Assembly (NCBI GenBank): GCA_014529675.2
Contig: CP076040.1
Location: 2,437,894-2,501,893 of the forward strand
Direction of reading: 5' to 3'
Source of the DNA: Opitutia bacterium ISCC 52
GTDB taxonomy: Bacteria > Verrucomicrobiota > Verrucomicrobiia > Opitutales > UBA2995
DNA: 64,000 bases
In this document: positions 17,955-27,017 of the stretch, one piece after another
Position numbering within the stretch: the stretch's first letter is position 1
How the letters are laid out: the number at the start of each line of letters is the position of its first letter
Position numbers and translations under genes: made by a program
The notes under the pieces: generated by a model
Seen by the model: the letters and a program-made list of their open reading frames with translations, nothing else
What the model was told of the DNA's origin: nothing
The model's database searches: none

Positions 17955-19199
17955 ATGAAATACTGCCTTTTAATCAGAAAATCACTAACATTGATTGTAG
18001 TGGGTTGCCTTGCCCCTTTCACCTTAGGAGCAGAAAGCCTTTACGTCCTATTGGACAAGATGAAGGTCAAGGATGGAAAGATCGGTGAGTATTTGGAGGT
18101 TGAGGAAACTTGGTCGAACTACCACAAAACGTTAATCCGCGAGCGGCAAATCGAGAGCTGGAGCGTTTGGCGATCCAGCCAGCAGTCCTACGACTTTGCG
18201 ACCCTCAAGGTTTTGAAGATTGAGGCTGAGGATACTATAGATCTGGATGCAGTTCTCCAAAATCTGTATCCAGAAAAAAGAATACAAAATTTTCAGAGCA
18301 AGCATGATGTTAATGCTAGTACTGTACGGGAAATAGTCGAAACGTCATTATGGAAAATCGAGACGGACACAAAAGGAGACAAGGGTTGGGAGAAATTGCT
18401 TTCTATCTCTGATTCGATAGCGATCAAATGGGATGCGATGACACCTCGAGAAGATTCAGAGAATGAATATCTTAGAATCGAGTCAGGCATCTTTGGAGAC
18501 GCACATCAATTACTGGTCAATGAGAAGAGGTCTTTATCGAACTGGTCTCTGCTGAAGCTAACGGGTGTAAGCGGGCCAGAAAAGACCGCCCCCTATGCAA
18601 CCGTTCACCTAATAGATAAGAACAAAGCACCTCCATCGACTCCTTTAATGGAAGCAGCTACAAAGTCGGGCTACCGAGAAGAAATGAAGATGGGGGAGCT
18701 TAGGGATATGAGAAGCAACCAACTCGGCCTAGTCATGGGAGTTAGCAAGGCTGGTTACTCTACTTATCCATTGCTGGATCATATCAATGAGGAGGAAGTG
18801 GTAAAGGCGACTGTTCTCCGCCAAACAAACGCGGGCCATGATAAGGATTTGGATACTGTTTTGAGCAGTTGGGTATCAAGCCCGAATCCGAATGCCCTGC
18901 GTAACATGAGAGGGAAAAACGGAAATTATTCGGAAACTAAAGGAGTTTGGTTTATCGAAAACCGCTACAGGGACTGGGCCAAAAATTGGGGTGAAGATAC
19001 TGGCTGGTATGTAAAGATGGAGAATGAGGTTCTTCACGTAGGGCAAAGTGTTGCTTCCATCATATACGATCAACTCGTGTTTAATGGCAAAGACGAGTTA
19101 ATGGGCAAAAGCAAGGAGCACAGGACGTTAGTGAAAGAAGACGGTCAATGGAAAATAGCTTTCATGACTGTGCTCGGTGGAATAGACGGCGGAAATTAG
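17955..19199 (+). CDS. Secreted protein with C-terminal SnoaL-like region
   Basis: About 414 residues from ATG 17955, which opens a signal peptide (MKYCLLIRKSLTLIVVGCLA, cut near TLGAES). The longer frame starting TTG 17898 would overlap the promoter element and is rejected. The first two thirds (LDKMKVKDGKIGEYLEVEETW and onward) are dimeric-barrel-like but unrecognised. The last about 90 residues, ending HRTLVKEDGQWKIAFMTVLG, have the look of a SnoaL/NTF2-type DUF4440 domain. It is followed after 9 bp by the ABM gene, so it is the first gene of a short operon read from the sigma-54-like promoter. Confidence 0.75.
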   Translation: MKYCLLIRKSLTLIVVGCLAPFTLGAESLYVLLDKMKVKDGKIGEYLEVEETWSNYHKTLIRERQIESWSVWRSSQQSYDFATLKVLKIEAEDTIDLDAVLQNLYPEKRIQNFQSKHDVNASTVREIVETSLWKIETDTKGDKGWEKLLSISDSIAIKWDAMTPREDSENEYLRIESGIFGDAHQLLVNEKRSLSNWSLLKLTGVSGPEKTAPYATVHLIDKNKAPPSTPLMEAATKSGYREEMKMGELRDMRSNQLGLVMGVSKAGYSTYPLLDHINEEEVVKATVLRQTNAGHDKDLDTVLSSWVSSPNPNALRNMRGKNGNYSETKGVWFIENRYRDWAKNWGEDTGWYVKMENEVLHVGQSVASIIYDQLVFNGKDELMGKSKEHRTLVKEDGQWKIAFMTVLGGIDGGN

Positions 19200-19208
19200 A
19201 ACATCCAT

Positions 19209-19514
19209 ATGATAGAAATTAAAATAATAGCCGAGTTCGTGGTTAAAGAAGACCAAGCCGAAGCATTCAAATCAATGCTGGCCGCCGCTCTTGTTGAAAC
19301 GCGGTCCTTCGAGGGCTGCAAGGGCGTTGACATTTTTGAAGACCAAGAAAAATCGGTTTTCTATGCCTTATCTAACTGGAGTTCGCATTCGGATTACGAT
19401 AAGTATCTAGCATGGAGAACCGAACAGGGAATAGGTGACTTGCTTGGCCCCATGCTAGAAGGCGGCTTTCAAGAAGGCCTTGTAGTTCGGAAGGTTGAAA
19501 AGGTTGATATCTAA
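19209..19514 (+). CDS. Antibiotic-biosynthesis-monooxygenase (ABM/YgiN-like) domain protein
   Basis: 101 residues forming one ABM dimeric alpha-beta barrel domain: KIIAEFVVKEDQAEAFKSML at the start, TRSFEGCKGVDIFEDQE in the middle, FYALSNWSSHSDYDKYLAWR at the end. Members act as cofactor-free monooxygenases or quinol oxidases, or merely bind small molecules; the substrate here is unknown. It overlaps the reading frame of the next gene and probably shares the operon with 17955-19199 and the SMP-30 gene. Confidence 0.87.
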   Translation: MIEIKIIAEFVVKEDQAEAFKSMLAAALVETRSFEGCKGVDIFEDQEKSVFYALSNWSSHSDYDKYLAWRTEQGIGDLLGPMLEGGFQEGLVVRKVEKVDI

Positions 19515-19542
19515 TTTGCAGCTGTCCTTAGAACAAAATATC

Positions 19543-20595
19543 ATGATTAATTTTAAGCATTTTTGGATGATCAAAGTCGCTCTAATTGCTGCGACCTGTC
19601 CCTTAAAACTCACCATCGGAAGCGATCATAATTCAGATGCACTGCTTCTTGACATAGAGTTTAACGATCAAAGTGGAGCAGCATTTCTTCCAGATGTTGT
19701 TGTGTTGTCGACGCTACGGGACGGCTTGGGCTTGGGAGAAGGACCGGTCTGGGATTCTGAAGGCGAACGATTATTCTTTTCGGATATAATGGCGAACTCT
19801 GTCTACTCTTGGTCTGAATCAGACGGGTTTAGCTTCTTCCTCCCTAAAAGTGGCGAAACGGGCTTTTCGCCTTCGTATCCTGACGGTTTGCTCCTAGGTG
19901 CGAACGGTTTGGCGATCACTGATGGCGAAATGATACTCTGTCAACATGGCGATAGGCGATTAGTTTCTGTGCCGCTCGACGCTCCTCTGCCGGAAAATTA
20001 CACCACTTTAACCTCTGATTACGCAGGATCGCGATATAATAGCCCCAACGACTTGGCGATTTCTGAGGACGGACTAATTTATTTCTCGGATCCGCCCTAC
20101 GGTTTCGCGGATTTACCTCGAAGTGACCCGGCAGCGAAGCGGATCGTATTCGATTTTCAGCTACGCGAAAAGAATTTTAATGGTGTTTACGTTTTAGATC
20201 CAATCGCAAAAAGTGTGAATCTTATATCGTCGGGTATAGACTTTCCCAACGGTCTCGCACTTTCAGTGGATGAGTCATTTTTATATGTCAATAGCTCTAA
20301 CATGGCTGAACCGAAAATGATGCGTATTGATTTAGCTACCGGAAGCGAAGAATTATTCTTCGACGGTCCGTTTCCTGAAGACGCTGTAGGCTGGTTTGAT
20401 GGAATGAAAATGCATTCTAGTGGCAACATTTTCACAACAGGCCCAGGCGGAATATTAGTAATCTCTCCAGAAGGAAAACTCTTCGCCACGATTCCATTGC
20501 CAAGCCCCGCGACCAACCTATGTTTCGATGCTGCGGAGGAAAATATGTACGTCACATCGTTTGAGTCAGTAGTTCGAATTAGCCTGGACAACTGA
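19543..20595 (+). CDS. Secreted SMP-30/gluconolactonase-like beta-propeller hydrolase
   Basis: A lactonase-type six-bladed propeller of about 350 residues. ATG 19543 gives a hydrophobic leader (MINFKHFWMIKVALIAATC); the frame opens at 19495, inside the ABM gene. Conserved features are LGEGPVWDSEGERLFFSDI, the metal-site Asn and Asp in SPNDLAISEDGLIYFSDPPYG, and GIDFPNGLALSVDESFLYV. It probably opens sugar or aromatic lactones outside the cytoplasm. It is the third gene of the short operon. Confidence 0.9.
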   Translation: MINFKHFWMIKVALIAATCPLKLTIGSDHNSDALLLDIEFNDQSGAAFLPDVVVLSTLRDGLGLGEGPVWDSEGERLFFSDIMANSVYSWSESDGFSFFLPKSGETGFSPSYPDGLLLGANGLAITDGEMILCQHGDRRLVSVPLDAPLPENYTTLTSDYAGSRYNSPNDLAISEDGLIYFSDPPYGFADLPRSDPAAKRIVFDFQLREKNFNGVYVLDPIAKSVNLISSGIDFPNGLALSVDESFLYVNSSNMAEPKMMRIDLATGSEELFFDGPFPEDAVGWFDGMKMHSSGNIFTTGPGGILVISPEGKLFATIPLPSPATNLCFDAAEENMYVTSFESVVRISLDN

Positions 20596-20607
20596 GGTTT
20601 TCGAAAA

Positions 20608-20843
20608 GACAAAACCCCAACATCGGATCAAATTGGAATGGGTTAACTGCTTTGCATATAGCAAGTGCTATCGGAAGTATCGATATGATTGATGCACTCC
20701 TGGAAGGCGGTGCAAATGTTAGCCAACCCCGAGCCGACGGGTTGTCTATGAATGGTCTACATTTCAGGTTTCATGGATCTAGAATTGGAAGTCTAGATTC
20801 TGGAAAGATAGAAGTTGCTCAAAAGGCCAGCTTACACTTTTGA
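20608..20843 (+). pseudogene. Ankyrin-repeat fragment
   Basis: The frame encodes LTALHIASAIGSIDMIDALL and EGGANVSQPRADG, one clear ankyrin repeat, but no start codon with a signal and no further repeats. It ends in unrelated residues at 20843. It is a short remnant of an ankyrin protein, perhaps related to the intact one at 24407-25429. Confidence 0.6.
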
Positions 20844-21029
20844 TTCTCGCCAGCCGCTTGGATCCGAATAAAAAAGCATGGGAAAAACGCATTCCGAAAT
20901 CATAAACCTGGACGAAGCCTTATAAGTTCCGTTGGCCACCTTTTTGGCATGAAAAGTAATTTCTAGAGTTTTGATTTTTACTTCCAAGCCTCCATTCACC
21001 TTACGTCGAAAAACTGAAATTTTAATTAA

Positions 21030-21827
21030 ATGAAAAAAACAGCACTTGTCACAGGATCCAATCGAGGAATCGGCCTAGCTACCGTTATCAAGCTCGCTCG
21101 CCACGGGCTTAAGGTATTTGCAGGTATGCGCGAGCCGGAGACCAACTCAAAAAACCTTCTTGGTTCTATCTCAGAGGATGACTTAGATGTATAAATTGTA
21201 GAACTCGATGTTAATGATGGAGCATCGGTCAAACGCTGTTTTGCTGAAATTGAGTCCTCAGGAGAAAAAGTGGACATTTTAATTAACAATGCTGGAATCG
21301 AGAGACGAGGATCTGTTGAAAAATGTCCTATCGCAACTTTCGAGGAAGTAATGAATACCAATTATTTGGGCCCCATTCGTTGCATTCAGGCAGCTTTACC
21401 GAATATGAAAGTGAGTGATACAGGATTGATAGTGAATATCACTTCTGTAGCTGGCAAGGTGGCCGCTTCGCCCCTTGCACCTTACACAGCATCTAAATTC
21501 GCGTTGGAGGCACTCTCAGAATGCCTCGCTCAGGAGGTATTGCCGCATGGCGTCAAAGTAGCGATAATCGAGCCCGGGATAATCGCGACAGACATGGCTG
21601 CTGACATAAGCAGGGCGAATTACGATCCTGACTACCCACAGCAAAGTAGGATGGCGGCTATGTTCGTAGAATCTCTCAAAAGCCCAGCATCGACTCAAAT
21701 TGTGGCTGACGCTATAGTTGAGATCGTGGTTGGTAAAAGGGAAGGTCTACGGCATCCAGTTGGACCAGATGCTATCCCGTTTCTTGAATGGAGAGAGAGC
21801 AAGTCAGACTCAGAGTGGGCGAATTGA
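21030..21827 (+). pseudogene. Short-chain dehydrogenase (SDR) broken by one ochre codon
   Basis: A classical SDR of about 265 codons. The Rossmann motif TGSNRGIG (residues 9-16), NNAGIE, the catalytic Ser in NITSVAGK and YTASK are all present, and the frame runs to 21827. A single TAA at 21192-21194 (codon 55, between DLDV and IVELDV) interrupts it. No other damage is seen, so the loss is recent, or it is a sequence error. Confidence 0.85.
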
Positions 21828-21829
21828 CA

Positions 21830-22646
21830 TAACGTAACAGACGAAGAGTGGTGCGAGTCGTTGGCAAAAGACTTTGGAATGAGCGTCAAACTCAGTGTTT
21901 AGCACCCCTTACGAAGAGTTGGCCCTCTCCCGTTTATCAGTTCACCTGCGGTGTTAGTTTCCGACGATTGTTAGTGCTTCACGGTCTGCTCTTGGGTTGA
22001 GGTTGTTGTGTCTACACAAGCCCTCTAGGGGTCTCGAGGCCGCCTCATCCGGAGTCCGGCTTCCCCAACGAGCCGTGTGGCCTGAAGTTGTTAACTCGAC
22101 TCAATTTTCGAGCTTTTTGAGAGCTCCATACAGGCTCAGGAACATTTCCGTATTGAGAAGGTCGCCCGACACACAAAAGGCGACCAACATGGTTACAAAG
22201 CCAACCGTCCAAATATCCGAGAGTTAAACAAATCCGAGTTCCGAAAGTGCGATAGCCTAAGAGAAGTTTACGAAGCCCTTTTCGGAACACGAAGCACACA
22301 AGACGACAAGTGTTAATTGCCTCTCGCAGATCACTCTATATAGTAGGATCAATTGAGAGGCGCCGAACAATATCTAGGGAGTGATCAGCCAAATAAAGAA
22401 CAGCGCTATAGCGCCCCGGAAAAGGACTCTTTGCTAAGCGAGGGCACGGCTCGCAACCGCCCAAGCCACCCAACTCAACCGTCGCCTCCAGCCTGCATGC
22501 GATTCCGTCAAGAATCGCCTCAGCAAATCGCTAGTTTAAGAGCTCCCAGCCACCGAGAACGAGACAAAAACGTAGTAGTGATTAGCTAGCTGCTTCCCGC
22601 CCAAAGAAGTTATTGTCTGTGGCACAGATCCTGAAATGATTGCTTC
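21830..22646. other. 800 bp without an intact gene
   Basis: No recognisable gene. One plus-strand frame without a start (about 22095-22315, including HTKGDQHGYKANRPNIREL) reads as protein-like but I cannot name it. The stretch 22340-22590 is rich in small inverted repeats. I regard the region as decayed mobile or accessory DNA. Confidence 0.4.
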
Positions 22647-23159
22647 ATGAAATTAGTTAAATTAGTCTGTCTCTTTTTAATCAGCAATACTTCTGCTTTA
22701 ACTTTGAATGCCGATAATCAGCTTCGGTTTGAAAAGGTAGAGGAAAATAAGCAAATGGCTCTAATGTTCTTTGAGAAATTGCTTGCTGATCCAGAGGCAT
22801 TAAAACCGATATTCCATAAGGACTTTACATTTACCTACATGGGGAAAATTCCAGACACCTTAGCCCCCTAAGGAATACCGTATGACAGTGAATCGCTTTT
22901 TACAGAATGGCTTGCTCATATCCCCAAGGTTTTACCCTTTGGGATAGAACTTAAAACGACTGACATCATTGCGGATGAAAATGGAGTTGCCGTGCGGCAA
23001 AAAGGAGAAGCCAAGGGAAAGTACGGTCAGTACAATAATGATTACTCATGGCTGTTTAAGTTCAAGGATGGTAAAATTTTATCCATTGAGGAGTTCAATA
23101 GCGACTTTTTAGTCGCTAAAAGTCTCTATGGTAGAGGACTTGCCCCATCCTCTCCCTAG
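22647..23159 (+). pseudogene. Secreted SnoaL-like protein broken by one ochre codon
   Basis: The frame of 171 codons starts with a signal peptide (MKLVKLVCLFLISNTSALTL). It continues as an NTF2/SnoaL-like domain (ENKQMALMFFEKLLADPEAL, later NDYSWLFKFKDGKILSIEEF). TAA at 22869-22871, between DTLAP and GIPYD, is the only interruption. The second copy of the sigma-54-like repeat follows directly. Confidence 0.8.
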
Positions 23160-23186
23160 CTTTAGCTAGTATCCCCTCATACTCTT

Positions 23187-23321
23187 CCTGAGTTACAATA
23201 TGCCTCGTGTAACTCGTCTCTTTCTTACGCTCCTCAATGCTGTGAGATTGTTGCTATCCCCTCGCCTAGAGATTAATTTTAATCAACCGATGTTTTTGAG
23301 CATGATTGGCACATAATATGC
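23187..23321 (+). repeat. Diverged ~135 bp direct repeat, copy 2
   Basis: Second copy of the block at 17775-17913, same orientation, roughly three quarters identical by eye and almost identical over the last 20 bp. It lies between the broken SnoaL gene and the intact one at 23401. Confidence 0.8.
23306..23321 (+). promoter_or_regulatory. Putative sigma-54 (-24/-12) promoter, copy 2
   Basis: TTGGCACATAATATGC, identical over 16 bp to the element at 17898-17913, about 80 bp upstream of the SnoaL-like gene at 23401. GG to GC spacing is 12 nt. Confidence 0.65.
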
Positions 23322-23400
23322 ATACCCGTCTATCTGAATCATGCCATCGCAAATACATTCCTGAAAAATAGATAGCGGAAAGATGGCCTAAGAACATAAA

Positions 23401-23787
23401 ATGAGGAAAAATGAAATGACACCTAAAGAAGTGGTTCAAAAAGGATACGATTGTTTTGCATCGGGCGATATGGAAACTTTCGTCAAACTTTTCCATGAGG
23501 ATTGCACCGTCACTATTAACGGCATGCACAAGTTCTCTGGAACTTGTAATGGGATAAACGAGTTTATGGGCTTATTGGCATTGATACCATCTCACTATCA
23601 TGATTTTTCTCTAACCGTGACGAACATGATCTCTGAAGGAGATCAAGTCGCGACTCAACTAGATGCATCTGCTGACGGTATGGAAGCTAAATTTGGGCAT
23701 TTCCATAAAATTGAAGGGGGCAAAATAAAAGAGTTTTGGGCTTACGATGATAGCCAAAAAATGGCGCATGCAATGAAAGCCGTTTGA
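23401..23787 (+). CDS. SnoaL-like (NTF2-fold) cytoplasmic protein
   Basis: 128 residues, or 123 if ATG 23416 is used. The whole chain is one SnoaL-like domain: PKEVVQKGYDCFASGDMETF, LFHEDCTVTINGMHKFSG, DQVATQLDASADGMEAKFG and HFHKIEGGKIKEFWAYDD. Such proteins are small-molecule isomerases, hydrolases or binders; the substrate is unknown. There is no signal peptide. It is likely expressed from the sigma-54-like promoter copy 2 upstream. Confidence 0.87.
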   Translation: MRKNEMTPKEVVQKGYDCFASGDMETFVKLFHEDCTVTINGMHKFSGTCNGINEFMGLLALIPSHYHDFSLTVTNMISEGDQVATQLDASADGMEAKFGHFHKIEGGKIKEFWAYDDSQKMAHAMKAV

Positions 23788-23899
23788 TTTAATTTATTGG
23801 TCGGGCGTTTAGTTCGGGCCAAGACCATGAGATAGCCTAAGAGCTATTCGTTTACCATCTTCCCCGCCCAAGCTCGCTTCGCTCTCTACGGCTCGCTAA

Positions 23900-24199
23900 C
23901 TATCGTATGTCCCCGGGCGTAACGGTAGTCGTCATCCCAAAGAACCACAGCCCGAGTCTCTCCATAGGTCCTCCGGTTCGGAAGGATCTTCGCCCCTTCT
24001 TGCTAAACTCAATTTGATTTTGAGACAGAACCATATCTCCAGAAATTGCCATGTGATTTCTGCTGTATGCAGTCCATGAGCCGAGAAATTTCTGTGGAAC
24101 AATCTTGGCCTCTTCCCCAGAAGAAAGCTCTTCCCCAAATAAAACTGTATCTTTTATTAGAATACAGAAAATAAATAAAACTATCGAACGAATCACCAT
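23900..24199 (-). CDS. Small secreted protein, perhaps truncated
   Basis: 99 residues with a signal peptide (MVIRSIVLFIFCILIKD). The middle (FLGSWTAYSRNHMAISGDMV then LSQNQIEFSKKG) looks like the first strands of a lipocalin-like barrel. The tail after about residue 70 is Gly/Arg/Thr-rich and may be out-of-family sequence, so the gene could be cut short. It starts 4 bp after the stop of the Sel1-like remnant. No family assigned. Confidence 0.5.
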   Translation of the reverse strand: MVIRSIVLFIFCILIKDTVLFGEELSSGEEAKIVPQKFLGSWTAYSRNHMAISGDMVLSQNQIEFSKKGRRSFRTGGPMERLGLWFFGMTTTVTPGDIR

Positions 24200-24202
24200 A
24201 TT

Positions 24203-24332
24203 TTACTCACCCATCAGCTTGGGGTTAGAGGCTACCATCTCGCGGGCCATTTTCTGTGCTTCGGCGATTTGATCGGAGGTCATTTCTTTGGCGACGAGAT
24301 CTCTGGCCGTCGCACGCCGCTCGAGGCCAAAT
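24203..24332 (-). pseudogene. C-terminal remnant of a Sel1/TPR-like protein
   Basis: The minus frame ends RDLVAKEMTSDQIAEAQKMA, REMVASNPKLMGE, then stop. This tail is typical of secreted Sel1-repeat proteins (RDxxAKxMTxxQIAEAQ). No upstream repeats remain, so only about 40 codons of the gene survive. Confidence 0.6.
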
Positions 24333-24406
24333 TGGCCGTGCCAGCACAAGCGACCATTCGAAATCAACGAGGAATCTTAAATTACTTTTTAGGAGGTACA
24401 GTATTT

Positions 24407-25429
24407 TTAGAAAAGATCCTTAACAGAATCGAACTTCGACTCAGAAGCAATTGACCGCGCAGAATTGCCGGCGTTGTTCGCCAAATCTGCATCTGCCCCA
24501 TGTTTGAGCAGTGTCTTGGCGCAATTTATAAACTTACTCGCGGCTTCGATATCAGCGGCACCGTTGGCTCTATTAATAGCGTAAATCAGTGGAGTCGCTC
24601 CATAACGCTGTCCCTTATCGTTCACGTTTAGACCCTTGCTGATCAGAAAAGGTATCATGTTAGTTTGCCCCCAGAAAGCTGCCTCATGCAATAGAGATGA
24701 TCCATTATCGTTCCGCAAATCCAGCCTCGCTCCTGCATCTATGAGGAGTTCGCAGGCCTCTTGGTTTCCACCGCCGATTGCATGATTGAGAGGCGACTTG
24801 CTAAATCGGGTTTGTAAATTTACATCTGCACCATTGGCCAAAAGCTCTTTTACTAAGGATAGATGACCTCCAGCTGCTGCGTAAGCAAGAGCAGTGTATG
24901 AATCATCTAAAGTGCTATCTACCCCTACGTTCTCGCCGGTTAATATGCCTTTTACCGACTCAAGGTCACCTTGCCTAGAGGCTTCATGAAGCCTAAATAT
25001 AGGATTGGATTTCCGGAACCACTGCCAGATCTCTGGTTTATTATCAGTGTCATGCAGGATACCTCTATTGTACTCGTAGTAGTGGTCTCTGTGGAGCTTG
25101 AACGCTCCCTTGTATTGAACTTTGCCAGTACGGTTATGCAGCTTCGTGTACCAATATATGCCGTTCTCTAGCGAAATCTTCATTTGGTTAGAAAAACCAC
25201 CGATAGGCTCGCCATACTGCGATCTTCGCCTAAAAGTCTCATGGCCCGCTGATATTGTCTTTGTAAGAATGTTGTCCCATTGGTATCTAACCCATTCGCC
25301 TGACCAATCAGCCCATACTTCTTCCAGATCTGGGGTGTTAGAGGAGTTACTTAGACTCTCATCGTGGTTGTCTGCCTTAGCGAAAGACATAGCGGAGAGG
25401 ACAATAAGGACTGTTCTAAAAAAATGCAT
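24407..25429 (-). CDS. Secreted ankyrin-repeat protein
   Basis: 340 residues with signal peptide (MHFFRTVLIVLSAMSFAKA). The first third (DLEEVWADWSGEWVRYQWD to about residue 140) is a unique domain. Then five or so ankyrin repeats follow: RLHEASRQGDLESVKGIL, TALAYAAAGGHLSLVKELL, SPLNHAIGGGNQEACELLI, SSLLHEAAFWGQTNMIPFL and ATPLIYAINRANG. The role is presumably protein binding in the periplasm. It belongs to the decayed accessory zone but is itself intact. Confidence 0.85.
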   Translation of the reverse strand: MHFFRTVLIVLSAMSFAKADNHDESLSNSSNTPDLEEVWADWSGEWVRYQWDNILTKTISAGHETFRRRSQYGEPIGGFSNQMKISLENGIYWYTKLHNRTGKVQYKGAFKLHRDHYYEYNRGILHDTDNKPEIWQWFRKSNPIFRLHEASRQGDLESVKGILTGENVGVDSTLDDSYTALAYAAAGGHLSLVKELLANGADVNLQTRFSKSPLNHAIGGGNQEACELLIDAGARLDLRNDNGSSLLHEAAFWGQTNMIPFLISKGLNVNDKGQRYGATPLIYAINRANGAADIEAASKFINCAKTLLKHGADADLANNAGNSARSIASESKFDSVKDLF

Positions 25430-25622
25430 ATCGTCAGATTAGCTACCGTATTTAGTAATTCAAGTATTTTTCGCGGGACTTCAGTTCAACCTCGCACAGT
25501 CTGGCAAGGGCGAATGGTGTGGAAGATGCCCTGACCAGAACAAGTCAATATTGGCTCAATTCAGGTACTCCTAGTTTTAGAATTTGTTCTGCTTAGCTCA
25601 CTGTGCTACCTGATAGAATCGC

Positions 25623-25877
25623 ATGAGATGTTTGTACGCCGCCCTGCTTATTTCCTTTCTGTCAGTCGGCTGCTCAAAACCCTCAACGGAGCCAAAGGTG
25701 GACGAGCTAATGCTCACGCCCATTGAGGACTTGGGGTTCTCCCATGACGCGGAGGCGGACGATCCGCCTGGATTAAAGATCTATTCGCTACCTCACTCCG
25801 CCAGCCTTAGTCCCAATCCAGTCAAGATATCTCCCAAGTCGAAGGCTGATACTGCACGATCATTATCGCACGCGTAG
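25623..25877 (+). CDS. Short predicted lipoprotein, probably truncated
   Basis: 84 residues with lipobox LSVGC in MRCLYAALLISFLSVGCSKP. The last about 28 codons overlap, antisense, the phytase-like remnant next to the IS element, so the native C-terminus is probably lost at about 25790. No family is recognised. Confidence 0.45.
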   Translation: MRCLYAALLISFLSVGCSKPSTEPKVDELMLTPIEDLGFSHDAEADDPPGLKIYSLPHSASLSPNPVKISPKSKADTARSLSHA

Positions 25878-25977
25878 AATACACCATGCGGGAAGCGAGG
25901 CAGGGACTTCTGGCTTAGCCATACACCGTCAGTATTCAAAGTCCTTTCGCCCGAAAAACTTCCTACATGGGTTAAGC
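25793..25977 (-). pseudogene. C-terminal remnant of a phytase-like beta-propeller
   Basis: The minus frame reads GERTLNTDGVWL, LPRFPHGVFYACDNDRAVSA and FDLGDI. This resembles the C-terminus of bacterial 3-phytases (TDGxxV, FPxGLF, the NFKxVxWxxI end). It is fused in frame to the truncated IS3 orfB after FREECLDRE. The rest of the gene is absent. The family call rests on this short match and is tentative. Confidence 0.45.
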
Positions 25978-26704
25978 TTTCCCGGTCGAGGCATTCCTCG
26001 CGAAAGCGGCTGTTTACGCTTTCGGCGTATCCGTTCTGCAAAGGACAGCCCGGATCGATATATAGAGTCTTGATCCCGTTCTCGGAAAGCCAGCCCTGGA
26101 TGGCCTTTGCGATGAACTCGGGCCCGTTGTCCGAGCGGATGCATTAGGGAGCCCCGTGCTCGAGGATCGCCTCCTGCAGAAGGGCCAGCACGTCGGATGC
26201 TTTGATCGCCCGGTCGGCATGGATGCAATGGCACTGGCGGGTGTATTCGTCTATCAGATTGAACGCTCGCAGCTTGCCCCCTCGCTGGGTGTAGTCCGAG
26301 ACGAAGTCCCACGCCCAGACGTGATTGCGGCGAATCCCCTTTTGCGGAAGGCCCGTGGAGAGGCCCTGTCGCCGCCTGCGAGGGCGGCGAGGCGTCACTT
26401 GCAGCCCTTCCTACCGGCGGACGCGCTGGACCAGTTTCTTGTTCGCTAGGTAGCCCAGAGACCTCAGCTTGCCCGCGATCTTCTTGTATCCAAGCGTAGG
26501 ATGCTCGCGCGAAAGGCGGACGATCTCCGACTCCAGCAAGCGCTTCCCATCGGGCTTGGGCTTCGGGCGATAGCGAAGCGTCAAGCGGTTGATCCCCAGC
26601 CACCGGCAAACGGCTCTCCCGGAACACGACAGCGCGGACTGCACCTTCGCCGCAATCCCGCGCTGACGCTCCGGGCTCATAGGTTTTTTCCAGAGCGATC
26701 TCAA
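25978..26704 (-). pseudogene. IS3-family orfB transposase, two stops and truncation
   Basis: The DDE integrase domain is readable in one frame: LTLRYRPKPKPDGKRLLESE, HVWAWDFVSDYTQRGGKLRA (first Asp), CIRSDNGPEFIAKAIQGWL (second Asp) and QNGYAESVNSRFREECLDRE (Glu). TAG at 26411-26413 and TAA at 26144-26146 interrupt it, and the C-terminus is missing. Confidence 0.85.
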
Positions 26705-26942
26705 GGGCTTTCGTTTTGAGCAGTTGTTCGGCCAACAGCTTCTTCAGTTCGCTGTTTTCCTTTTGAAGATCACGCAAGCGCTGGGCCTCTTTCAGGTCCA
26801 TGCCCTCGTATTTGCGCTTCCAGCGGTAGAAGGTCTGCTGACTGATGTTGTGCTTCAGGCAGACCTCATCGTTACGAAGACCGCTATCGGCTTCTCGAAG
26901 GATGCGGATGATTTGTTCTACGGTACGACGTTTCTTTTTCAT
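26690..26942 (-). CDS. IS3-family orfA (helix-turn-helix protein)
   Basis: The reading frame from ATG 26942 (or 26960) encodes the usual orfA: MKKKRRTVEQIIRILREADS, HNISQQTFYRWKRKYEGMDL and a leucine-zipper-like segment (LQKENSELKKLLAEQLL). It binds the IS ends and, by programmed -1 frameshifting with orfB, would make the full transposase. The frame itself is intact, but the element is dead because orfB is broken. Confidence 0.8.
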
Positions 26943-27017
26943 GGATGATTTTCCTTTCATAGCAGGAAAACATCTCAAAAGAAATGGGCTAGTTTATTGG
27001 GTCCCAGTCAATATCGC

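Larger units (their letters stand above)
25978..27006 (-). mobile_element. Inactive IS3-family element, left end deleted
   Basis: The right end is intact: TGGGACCCAATAAACTAGCC read inward from 27006 is the probable terminal repeat. orfA is followed by a -1-frame orfB. orfB is interrupted by two in-frame stops and is cut off about 50 residues before its end; the left terminal repeat is missing and the sequence passes directly into a phytase-like remnant. The element cannot move on its own. Confidence 0.8.

Noticed and set aside
22095-22315. Plus-strand frame with HTKGDQHGYKANRPNIREL as a gene
   Set aside because: No start codon, no recognised family; kept only as a note in the gene-free stretch.
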